DNA from: an uncultured Lachnospiraceae bacterium
GTDB taxonomy: Bacteria > Bacillota > Clostridia > Lachnospirales > Lachnospiraceae
Length of the DNA: 64,000 nucleotides
NCBI GenBank assembly: GCA_910585965.1
Contig: CAJUHH010000006.1
Location: 62,001 to 126,000, forward strand
Reading direction: 5' to 3'
Position numbers and translations under genes: made by a program. The notes under the pieces were generated by a model that was not told where the DNA came from, did not search any database, and worked only from the letters and a program-made list of their open reading frames with translations. Positions 53,993 through 61,188 of this stretch are shown piece after piece. Every line of letters starts with the position of its first letter. The first letter of the stretch is position 1.

Positions 53993-54548
53993 CTTTTCCT
54001 CTTTTCCGCGCTGCCCGCCCGACTTCCCTTACCAGCTGCACCACGCAGGATGTCAGGCATAAAACGATCGGCAGAATAATAACAACAAAATAAAATTTTT
54101 TTTCCGACAGTTTATCCAAAAAGCAGGACAGCGTCTTCCCATAGGGCAGCTTGCCGACATATTTCCCGACAATATCCGCTCTGGAAACGGTATATTCGTC
54201 CGTCCACGTATTGCCGTCCCCTTTCGTATAGTAAACGGTTTCCCCCGTCGTATAGTCTCTGGCAATATCATAAATACGATGGGTATTATACGCCCCTTCC
54301 AAGGAAGGATCCCCGGAAACGAAAGTAATAATATCCCCTGCCGCCAGTTCTTCTTCCGCTGCCTCCTTAATAATGATGCAGTCCCCTCCCGCAAACACAG
54401 GCTCCATGCTGTCCGTAACCACGCGCAGCATACGGTATCCAAAAAATGCCGGTGTCCTGTTATAGGCTGCGGATACAATAAAATAGCAAAGATACAATGT
54501 CACCGCTATAAATATGAAATTCCCTGTTCTCGCCAATAATTTCTTCAT
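53979..54548 (-). CDS. sipW: SipW-type (S26B, ER/archaeal-like) signal peptidase I
   Basis: The 189-aa membrane protease has an N-terminal span (GNFIFIAVTLYLCYFIVSAAY), the catalytic Ser in VVTDSMEPVFAGGD (about residue 48) and the second-site motif NTHRIYDI (about 89) with His in place of the Lys of bacterial signal peptidases, then YYTKGDGNTWTD. A C-terminal span follows (FYFVVIILPIVLCLTSCVV). This His-type enzyme is the ER/archaeal S26B class, to which Bacillus SipW belongs. SipW cleaves TasA and TapA; the surrounding exported proteins carry similar signals and are the likely substrates. It overlaps the upstream DUF2357-like stop by 1 bp and the 261-aa gene by 14 bp. Confidence 0.92.
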   Translation of the reverse strand: MKKLLARTGNFIFIAVTLYLCYFIVSAAYNRTPAFFGYRMLRVVTDSMEPVFAGGDCIIIKEAAEEELAAGDIITFVSGDPSLEGAYNTHRIYDIARDYTTGETVYYTKGDGNTWTDEYTVSRADIVGKYVGKLPYGKTLSCFLDKLSEKKFYFVVIILPIVLCLTSCVVQLVREVGRAARKRGKDEEA

Positions 54549-55867
54549 TATTTGCCGCCCGCTTTACGTTTCGCGGTTCTCTCCTGCCGCCTCTGCCGCA
54601 TGGACTGCCGCTTTGCCTTTGCTCTGCTCTTTTTGTCCTCTATCTCAGGCAAAATAATATTCTTCTCGTTGTCCACATCTTCCAGCGTCAGCTCCCCCGC
54701 CTCCTGCTGCATCCGGTTCTTTCGGATTTCTTTCCGCTTCTGCCGCTGGATGCGTTCCAGTTCTGCCAGCTCTGCCTTCCGCTTCATCTGCAGATCGGTC
54801 AGTTCTTTCATCACCAGTTTTTTCAGGGCGGCATCGCTCAGACTGGTTTTCAGCACCATTTCCTCCAGCATCTGCCGGATCTGCTTTGCGTCCATCTCCC
54901 GTTCCTGTTTCGGCCGGTCGATATCAATATCATTGGCAAACTTCATATTATTATGGAGCATGGCGTAATCCCTGATCACCGTATTATAAATATCCCGCTC
55001 AAACTGCCTTGATATGGTCGGCTCCTGTTTTACGATATTTACCTTATATCCGACTCTGTTATAAGAGTGGATAAAATTCCACAGTTTATGGCATGCTTTA
55101 TAATCCTTGTTTTTTCCGATTACATTAGTCTTTACGATCGGATGCACGACTGCGGGATATCGCCTCATCATGCCGATAAACTCAGTCGCCGCAAGCATAT
55201 TCACCTGCTGGTGTATTTTTATAATACGGGCAAAAATATTGTTGTTTTCCTCTTCATTGCGTACATCCGTCTGTTTTTCCTGAATTTTGACCGATAGGTT
55301 ATACTCTATGACCTCCGTATAATTATCCACGCGGGATTCCATCTCAAAAAAAGTCCCGACCTCATCCTTGCTGGCCTCAAAAATTACATTAAAACGCTTA
55401 TTGACAAAATATTGCAGCTCGGCCATAAGCGTGCAAATAAAACGGTTCTCATAGATATTAATGCTTTCTTCTTTGTATACGTTAAGGATCCTGCTGGGGA
55501 TGACCGTCCCGTCTTCCTTGTATTCATCAATGAGATTGCTGTGTGCAAGCAAATGCCGGATGGATTCCGTCGTGATATTCCGTGCCATAGCTACATTCAC
55601 GACTTCCCTCTCCTCTTCGATAAACTTCCTCGGATGAACGATAACATAATGCAGGGACGGCATGGCCTCTTCGATTTCTTTGACCCATTCCTCATCGATG
55701 CTCTTTACAAGCTTCGCATTGGAAAATTTGCAATAGTTGCTCGCATTTTCCAGCAGATTATAAAAATAATTATAAAATTTGTCGTCTTTCAGCTGTTCCT
55801 GCACATCCTCCCGGTTCATGTTCCGGTAAGTTTCATGCACATAGCCAATGCCTTCCGTGTTTTCCAT
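54548..55867 (-). CDS. DUF2357/McrC-like protein lacking a nuclease domain
   Basis: About 439 aa, with no signal or membrane span. The central part contains NVYKEESINIYENRFICTLM, the YENRF hallmark of DUF2357 (McrC-like) proteins, after a mixed N-terminal region. In McrC a PDDEXK nuclease would follow. Here the C-terminal third is a charged helical coiled coil (LTDLQMKRKAELAELERIQR, ending RQERTAKRKAGGK) with no nuclease signature. It follows the AAA+ gene directly (12 bp to this start), as McrC follows McrB. A GTG at 55879 exists, but ATG 55867 has GGAG 6 bp upstream. Function is inferred: a partner of the AAA+ ATPase, perhaps in assembly. Confidence 0.8.
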   Translation of the reverse strand: MENTEGIGYVHETYRNMNREDVQEQLKDDKFYNYFYNLLENASNYCKFSNAKLVKSIDEEWVKEIEEAMPSLHYVIVHPRKFIEEEREVVNVAMARNITTESIRHLLAHSNLIDEYKEDGTVIPSRILNVYKEESINIYENRFICTLMAELQYFVNKRFNVIFEASKDEVGTFFEMESRVDNYTEVIEYNLSVKIQEKQTDVRNEEENNNIFARIIKIHQQVNMLAATEFIGMMRRYPAVVHPIVKTNVIGKNKDYKACHKLWNFIHSYNRVGYKVNIVKQEPTISRQFERDIYNTVIRDYAMLHNNMKFANDIDIDRPKQEREMDAKQIRQMLEEMVLKTSLSDAALKKLVMKELTDLQMKRKAELAELERIQRQKRKEIRKNRMQQEAGELTLEDVDNEKNIILPEIEDKKSRAKAKRQSMRQRRQERTAKRKAGGK

Positions 55868-55879
55868 AACCTTCTCCAC

Positions 55880-57487
55880 TTATCCCGCGCTCATCCTCTT
55901 CAGTCTTGCCAGGTACGCTTTGCTGATTTTCATATTTTCTCCGCCGAACTGCCGGTTCAGGTATACCACCAGCCCGTCCAGCTCATCCCTGATAAATCCC
56001 AGGCCCAAGGACTCGAACTTACGCAGGATCTTCTTGGAAAACATAAAATCGATCCCGTCGATCTCCGTGCCTCCGCAGGCCACATAACAGGGGACGAATT
56101 CTTTCAGCTGGCGCATGATTCTGTTACCAAACGTCAGGCGGAAATGCTCAATCAGATATTTGTCCAGTTTATCGAGGAGAATCAGGTTCTCTTCCGATAT
56201 CGGATATTTCTTCTTTGCCTCCCCATACAGCTCTTCCAAGTGCTTATAACTTAGGCGCAGCGGCTCTGTATCCGGCGCTTCAAAAAATTCCGCCCGGTCA
56301 TCCAGGTCGATAGGGATCGCCCGGTCATACACTTTATCTGCCACCGCAAAAGTAGAATCATCGTTATTGATCGTCCCTACATACCACACATTATTGGGGA
56401 TCCATATCTTCCCTTCTTTCATCAGGGCCGGATCGTTCGCCGCCGTATTGGATACCACTGTAACAAACCGCTCTTCCTCCCTTGGCAGTTCCAGGATGGA
56501 AAGCATTTCCGCAAAGTAATATTCCACCCTCGCGATATTCATCTCATCCAGGATCACGACCCTTGGGTCTTCATAATAATGCGCCTCATATAACGTTTTC
56601 AGGAAATCCGTTTCCGTATATTTTTTCGTAAAATCATTGTAATAGCCGAACAGCTCCGTCCTGTCCCTCCAAGACGGCTGTACCGAACATATCACGCTCG
56701 GGTTCTGGATATACTGCCCGAAAGCATAGGGGAGGGAAGTCTTGCCCGTTCCTGATATTCCCTGCAGAATCAGCATTTTGGCCGCCCCAAAAGAGGCAAA
56801 TACCTGTTTCATCACTTCCAGCTCATAATATAGCCCCAGCCTGCTCGCCGCGTAATTGCGGAAATTAATGCATATCTCTTCCAAACTGATCGTGCGGTTA
56901 TAAACCGGCTGCACATATTCCGGATCCGCATAGTACAGATCGACTGCGGAAAGCCTTGGAAAACGCCTTTCCTTCGTCTCGACAATTTCCACCTCTTCCT
57001 CTTCCGTCATCGTTTCTCCAGTCTCTGCGGCAGTATCTGCATTTTCTTCCGCCATCCCCTTTTCGAAAAGCTCGTTCGGTGTCTCCAGCAGATCCGCGTT
57101 CACTTCCATGCCCAGTTCCGATATTTTCATCGCAAGGATTTTATCTTTTTCGTAATTCGCTTTCATGATCTCCCGTTTCAGCGTCACCACTTCATCTTTC
57201 ATTTTTTCATATTCCACCACGGGAACCTTGAACCGAAAAACCACCTTCAGTCCTTTATACACAAGAAATACAAACAGAGCGAGCAGCATGAGCAGCAGAA
57301 TATGTACAATAATCGCCGCCACCCATCCCAGGGGGGACAGATCATCCCGGTAGGTATTGAACAGCTCCATATAATAACGGATATCAAAGATCCCGAAAAT
57401 AGCATCCTTGATTGCAACCAGTACGTTCCAGATATGTCCGAAGATACTCCTCATAAAATTATAAAAATAATAAAAAAATGCGTTCAT
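55880..57487 (-). CDS. Membrane-anchored McrB/MoxR-like AAA+ ATPase
   Basis: The 535-aa protein has an amphipathic N-terminus, a membrane span at about 53-82 (VAAIIVHILLLMLLALFVFL), a coiled coil, an acidic linker, and an AAA+ core. Walker A is LQGISGTGKTSLPYAFGQYI, Walker B VVILDEMNIARVEYYFAEML, and the sensor region WYVGTINNDDSTFAVADKVYDRAIPID matches the McrB/AAA_5 pattern. McrB-type ATPases normally work in DNA restriction. Here the membrane anchor and an operon of exported proteins argue for another role, such as remodelling of a membrane assembly. All ATPase motifs look intact. The ATG at 57487 has GGGAG upstream. Confidence 0.88.
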   Translation of the reverse strand: MNAFFYYFYNFMRSIFGHIWNVLVAIKDAIFGIFDIRYYMELFNTYRDDLSPLGWVAAIIVHILLLMLLALFVFLVYKGLKVVFRFKVPVVEYEKMKDEVVTLKREIMKANYEKDKILAMKISELGMEVNADLLETPNELFEKGMAEENADTAAETGETMTEEEEVEIVETKERRFPRLSAVDLYYADPEYVQPVYNRTISLEEICINFRNYAASRLGLYYELEVMKQVFASFGAAKMLILQGISGTGKTSLPYAFGQYIQNPSVICSVQPSWRDRTELFGYYNDFTKKYTETDFLKTLYEAHYYEDPRVVILDEMNIARVEYYFAEMLSILELPREEERFVTVVSNTAANDPALMKEGKIWIPNNVWYVGTINNDDSTFAVADKVYDRAIPIDLDDRAEFFEAPDTEPLRLSYKHLEELYGEAKKKYPISEENLILLDKLDKYLIEHFRLTFGNRIMRQLKEFVPCYVACGGTEIDGIDFMFSKKILRKFESLGLGFIRDELDGLVVYLNRQFGGENMKISKAYLARLKRMSAG

Positions 57488-57531
57488 CCTTCTCTCCCAT
57501 TCCCGCTATGCCCTTTTGTCCAGGCGCTGCC

Positions 57532-58509
57532 TTATCTTCCGCTTTTTACCTCCGAAGAAATAAATTGTATGTTCCCGATGATTTCATCCAGTTCATTCGA
57601 ATTGGTGCAGTCTTCGTCCGTTCCCTCCATCCAGACGCGCATTGTCACTTTCACGTCCTGCTCCTCCTCGATCTCAAACAGTTTCTCGGAATTGCCGTTC
57701 TCGCCGTCTATAAAATCCCCGTCGCCCGTCTGCTGCAATGTCTTATACGTCCCATAAGAATCTTTCACGTTATCAATGGCTTTCTCCGTATCGCTGTTAT
57801 GTTTATCGCTGTTCGGCTCCCATATGGCGATTTCCTGTCCCTCTACTTCAAAAGAAATGCGGATGGAATTCGCCGCCGTATCGCCGGACACCGCGCTCGC
57901 CGCCCCGTCCGCCTGGCGCACCCAGCAGCCGCTGACCTCTTCCCCGTCCTGTTCCGGCCCTAACAGCATAATCGCATAAGTCTTCATCGCTCCCTGGGCT
58001 ACTCTTTTTCCCTTGCTGTTTTTCAGGCTCCCGGCTTTCAGGTAAAAAGTTTTTTCATATACATATTGCTGGTTCAGCTCATCCATGTCCGTGATCTCTT
58101 CCACGTCGTTCACTGCCTTCCCCGTATATACCGGCGCGTAAAAAAGCTTTCCATCCGTAGTTGTCACCGGGTTCAGCAATACCTCCTCCATCGGAAACTT
58201 CTGTGTCGCGGCTTTCAGATCCAGCTCCTCATCATACTCCCCCGGCCCGCCGCCCAAGTCATCGGCAATCATCAGATCCCCTGCCGCTGCCGCCGAAAGC
58301 GCCAGATTCAGCACTTTCGGTTTATTATTCATCGTAAACCATGCGTAAGTCGCTGTGGACAACACGGCCAGATACAGCAGGCACATCAAAAGCCTGGCCT
58401 TCAGCCCCTGTTTTTCCCTGCCCTCTTCCGCTTCCATTCCGCCATGCTTTATCTCTTCCGTTTTTCCCCTTTTGATCTTCTCTTCCTTCCCCGCCATTCT
58501 CTTTCCCAT
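57532..58509 (-). CDS. SipW-signal exported protein (325 aa) with WMEG motif
   Basis: A 36-residue basic cytoplasmic tail precedes a SipW-type signal (LLMCLLYLAVLSTATYAWFT, then MNNKPKV). The exported domain has a run such as LALSAAAAGDLMIADD and ends with VKVTMRVWMEGTDEDCTN followed by IGNIQF. The ending resembles that of the 322-aa neighbour (VVIWLEGEDPECVD ... IELAMSF), so the two are paralogues or share a domain. No catalytic motif. The long charged tail before the signal is unusual for a cleaved subunit and could allow cytoplasmic contact with the ATPase. Preceding gap from the 322-aa gene is 57 bp. Confidence 0.82.
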   Translation of the reverse strand: MGKRMAGKEEKIKRGKTEEIKHGGMEAEEGREKQGLKARLLMCLLYLAVLSTATYAWFTMNNKPKVLNLALSAAAAGDLMIADDLGGGPGEYDEELDLKAATQKFPMEEVLLNPVTTTDGKLFYAPVYTGKAVNDVEEITDMDELNQQYVYEKTFYLKAGSLKNSKGKRVAQGAMKTYAIMLLGPEQDGEEVSGCWVRQADGAASAVSGDTAANSIRISFEVEGQEIAIWEPNSDKHNSDTEKAIDNVKDSYGTYKTLQQTGDGDFIDGENGNSEKLFEIEEEQDVKVTMRVWMEGTDEDCTNSNELDEIIGNIQFISSEVKSGR

Positions 58510-58566
58510 AAGCCTCCTCCGTCCCTCTTCTCCACTTCTCTATTTCCTTTTCCTGTTTCCTTCCAT

Positions 58567-59502
58567 TTAATAAGTAAAACTCATCGCCAGCTCGATCTCT
58601 CCTCCGATAATCGCATCCACGCATTCCGGGTCCTCTCCTTCCAGCCAGATGACCACGGTAAATTTATCCATCCCATCATGTTCAAAATCCGGCCTAAGTC
58701 CGGTACAAACCGTTTTTTCAGAAGCAAAAGGAACCGTCTGCAGCTGATAAATTCCGTCCAGGCTGTCAAAATCATGATAATCAATCACTTCCTGGGTAAT
58801 ATATCCCGGCTCCCTGTTTGAAATCATCGTCTGCTGCTCCTGCGGATGCAGCGCATATTCCTGGAACGGGAACTCGAATTCCGAATACTGGCATTCCGGA
58901 TGCCCTTCTTTATTCGCTTTTGCAAAAATCTCCTGCTTGCCGTTATGGAACAGCATGATCCATGCCGCCTCTTCCACTCCCTGCGTTTTGTTCCTGATAA
59001 ACAACGTATACCGATAGTCTTTCGTTTCCCCTGTCAAATTTTTTACATAAAATGTATAAGCAAATACATCATCGCTGTGATGTTCCCCGTCAATATCCAT
59101 CACGTCTTCATCAATATTATATATGCTTACATTCGTAGCATCCACCAGCGCGTCCGCATGGAGCGTGATCAACCTTTCATCAAAATTAGGAATTTCCGAA
59201 AGGTAAAAACCGTCCCTGGCCATTTTCCTGTCCACTTTCACCACAAATTCGCCTGCATTTGTATAAAATGCCGCCATAATAAACGCCGCCAACAGGATAA
59301 AAAGGATAATAGCGATCGTCTGTTTCGCCGCATGAACGCGGAAAAAGCCACGGAAAAGGCTGATGCCCCCCATGTACCAATGCTTAAACCGATTAATCGG
59401 ATCCACTCTGCTGACCAGCGTGCGCTTGATCTGCTCTTTCTTCTGTCCTTTATGCAGAAAACGTTTTCCCTTTTTCATAAACCCCCTACTCCTTTTCTCC
59501 AT
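58567..59502 (-). CDS. Membrane protein of the SipW cluster (322-aa frame) with WLEG motif
   Basis: A long basic cytoplasmic region (about 60 residues from the chosen start) contains RTLVSRVDPINRFKHWYMGG, then a span (TIAIILFILLAAFIMAAFYT) followed by NAGEFVVKVDRKMARDGFYL. The extracellular part carries YTFYVKNLTGETKDYRYTLF and ends FTVVIWLEGEDPECVDAIIG then IELAMSFTY. It shares the WLEG/D-P-x-C ending with the 325-aa protein. The longest frame starts at GTG 59535, right at the HD-GYP stop; ATG 59502 (AAGGA upstream) or 59478 is more likely. Second gene of the operon; probably a minor or anchoring subunit. Confidence 0.78.
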   Translation of the reverse strand: MEKRSRGFMKKGKRFLHKGQKKEQIKRTLVSRVDPINRFKHWYMGGISLFRGFFRVHAAKQTIAIILFILLAAFIMAAFYTNAGEFVVKVDRKMARDGFYLSEIPNFDERLITLHADALVDATNVSIYNIDEDVMDIDGEHHSDDVFAYTFYVKNLTGETKDYRYTLFIRNKTQGVEEAAWIMLFHNGKQEIFAKANKEGHPECQYSEFEFPFQEYALHPQEQQTMISNREPGYITQEVIDYHDFDSLDGIYQLQTVPFASEKTVCTGLRPDFEHDGMDKFTVVIWLEGEDPECVDAIIGGEIELAMSFTY

Positions 59503-59535
59503 GGCAGACTTCCTTTTCTGTTTGGAATAAAGCAC

Positions 59536-60177
59536 TTAAAACCTTTCGACACATTCTTTAAAAATCCCCACTAGTTCCGGCTGAAACTGTCCTCCTGCCT
59601 CCCCTTCAATAATTTGGACTGCTTCTTCCTTTGTCGTTTGTTTCTTCTTATACGGTTTCCAGCTCACAATTCCGTCATAGGTATCTGCAATCGCACATAT
59701 TCTTGCTCCTATCGGGATCTCTTTCCCCCGCTTCCCCTCCGGATATCCCTCTCCGTCAAACCTCTCATGATGGTATACCGCGATCTTTTCCCATTGTTCC
59801 ATGATCCCATTCGGAAAAGGCTGTATATAAATGCTCCTGATCGCTTTGCGCGCATTTACCGTATGGTTCTTAATGATTTGTATTTCTTCTTCACTCAATC
59901 CTCCCACTTTATTCAAAACGGCAAAAGGAATAAAATGCCTCCCTATGTCATGCAATGCAAAAATCTCTTCGCTGTACCGCGCAAAATCCCCTCCAAGCTC
60001 CTCCTCTACATTTTCTATATTCCGTTTCAGCATATACTGGTAAAGTATGTCCGCATATTTTCCCACACGTTTCATATGTATCCGGACATTCCTCGGCAAA
60101 GTGCTTTGCAGCGCCTCCATAGTAGGAAAGCATCCGACCTCCGAACTCTTCACCATGTTTCTTTCTTCTATAATCAA
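59536..60177 (-). CDS. HD-GYP-domain protein, probable c-di-GMP phosphodiesterase
   Basis: The 213-aa protein is a stand-alone HD-GYP domain: the HD pair in IFALHDIGRHFIPFAVLNKVG, YHHERFDGEGYPEGKRGKEI with the GYP triplet, and ARICAIADTYDGIVSWKPYK, then GGQFQPELV. HD-GYP enzymes degrade c-di-GMP, and the metal-binding His/Asp residues look intact. No sensor domain is fused. The best start is TTG 60177 with GGAGG 6 bp upstream; ATG 60156 is an alternative. It is the first gene of the surface-protein operon, so it may tie expression or assembly to c-di-GMP. Confidence 0.9.
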   Translation of the reverse strand: MIIEERNMVKSSEVGCFPTMEALQSTLPRNVRIHMKRVGKYADILYQYMLKRNIENVEEELGGDFARYSEEIFALHDIGRHFIPFAVLNKVGGLSEEEIQIIKNHTVNARKAIRSIYIQPFPNGIMEQWEKIAVYHHERFDGEGYPEGKRGKEIPIGARICAIADTYDGIVSWKPYKKKQTTKEEAVQIIEGEAGGQFQPELVGIFKECVERF

Positions 60178-60222
60178 AAGAATCCTCCATTTCCGCTAAA
60201 TTATCACACATTTTCTGCACTG

Positions 60223-60248
60223 ACAAAAGCCGAACTGTCAGATTCGGC
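60223..60248 (-). promoter_or_regulatory. Attenuator-like hairpin in the operon leader
   Basis: On the minus strand GCCGAA and TTCGGC form a 6-bp stem around TCTGACAG, followed by TTTTGT. It lies between the promoter and the HD-GYP start, so it could stop some transcripts before the operon. No c-di-GMP riboswitch consensus was recognised. Confidence 0.45.
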
Positions 60249-60304
60249 CTCTCAGGTTTCATTGAGTCATTTACTGTATAGTCATATTTATTTCTTTTTC
60301 ATTT

Positions 60305-60333
60305 ATAATATATTTTAACCCCTCTGCTGTCAA
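60305..60333 (-). promoter_or_regulatory. Promoter of the 20.8-kb surface-protein operon
   Basis: On the minus strand TTGACA (60328-60333), a 17-bp spacer, TATTAT (60305-60310). It is the only good promoter seen upstream of the HD-GYP gene. It sits in the 455-bp gap to queT; the rest of that gap (about 60335-60500) is very AT-rich, with a possible queT -10 TATAAT at 60398-60403. Confidence 0.75.
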
Positions 60334-60540
60334 CCTGTTTTGCTTATTTTTTTGTTGCTTTTTACCTTTTTTTCCTCACTTTTTTATTTTTCTTGGTTAT
60401 AATTTACTATTTTTCTTTTCTATTTATAAAAATAATATTTATTTTATCAGCAATATATACAAATAGTTAATTTTCATACACTTGCAGGCTTTGCCAGGCT
60501 ATGCCTTGCCTTCCCCGCAGATTTATGGTACACTTACGAA

Positions 60541-60625
60541 GCTGAATGCCTTGTATTTCCAAGACATTCTCACTATTAACAACGTGAGTTCGCAACCTTC
60601 CTCACGTAAAACAAAACTAAAGGAG
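60541..60625 (+). promoter_or_regulatory. Switch-like leader of queT, possible preQ1 riboswitch
   Basis: A hairpin GAATG-CTTG/CAAG-CATTC (about 60544-60568) is followed by three complementary blocks: CTCAC (60569-60573), CGTGAG (60583-60588) and CTCACG (60601-60606). The middle one can pair with either neighbour, and the last lies just before AAAGGAG (60619-60625). QueT genes often carry preQ1 riboswitches, but I cannot assign a known class from sequence alone. Confidence 0.5.
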
Positions 60626-60632
60626 AAAAAAA

Positions 60633-61157
60633 ATGAAAAACCAAACTTATGACAAGGCAGTTTCTGTCAAAATTGCACGTCCTTTTTCTGTGGCGGCAAT
60701 CACCCAGGCGGCCATGATCGCCGCCCTTTATGTTGCTCTTACCTTTATTGCCAATGCTTTCGGGCTTGCTAACTATGCGGTGCAGATCCGTTTTTCCGAA
60801 GCGCTCACTATCTTGCCTTATTTCACACCCGCAGCAGTACCCGGACTGTTTATCGGCTGCCTGATCAGCAACATTTTGACCGGCTGCGCCCTTCCTGATA
60901 TTATTTTCGGCAGTCTTGCCACCCTGATCGGCGCTATATTTACTTACAAGCTTCGTTCCTATAAATGGATGGCTCCCATCCCGCCGGTCATCGCCAATAT
61001 GATCATCGTGCCTTTCGTTCTTTTATATGCCTATGGCATCCGCCCCCTGTGGTTTTCTTTCCTTACCGTCACCGCCGGGGAAATAATATCCTGCGGCATC
61101 CTGGGCATGGGGCTTCTTTTTACACTGGAAAAATACAAACACCGGCTCTTTCCGTAA
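60633..61157 (+). CDS. queT: QueT, queuosine-precursor ECF transporter S component
   Basis: The 174-aa membrane protein has about five or six spans and the QueT/DUF988 pattern: AITQAAMIAALYVALTFIAN, VQIRFSEALTILPYFTPAAV, GLFIGCLISNILTG and DIIFGSLATLIGA. QueT brings in preQ0/preQ1-type precursors of the tRNA base queuosine together with a shared ECF energising module, which is not in the window. The start ATG 60633 has AAAGGAG 7 bp upstream. The leader may fold in alternative ways. The transporter gene after it starts 31 bp downstream and may be co-transcribed. Confidence 0.93.
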   Translation: MKNQTYDKAVSVKIARPFSVAAITQAAMIAALYVALTFIANAFGLANYAVQIRFSEALTILPYFTPAAVPGLFIGCLISNILTGCALPDIIFGSLATLIGAIFTYKLRSYKWMAPIPPVIANMIIVPFVLLYAYGIRPLWFSFLTVTAGEIISCGILGMGLLFTLEKYKHRLFP

Positions 61158-61188
61158 CGGAGCCGTACTTTACAGGAGGAATTACAAA

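Noticed and set aside
54548..57487. A McrBC restriction system
   Set aside because: No nuclease domain or DNA-specificity domain is visible, the ATPase is membrane-anchored, and all neighbours are export genes.
60178..60304. c-di-GMP riboswitch in the HD-GYP leader
   Set aside because: I looked for the conserved class I and class II features and did not find them; only a small stem with T-run is seen.
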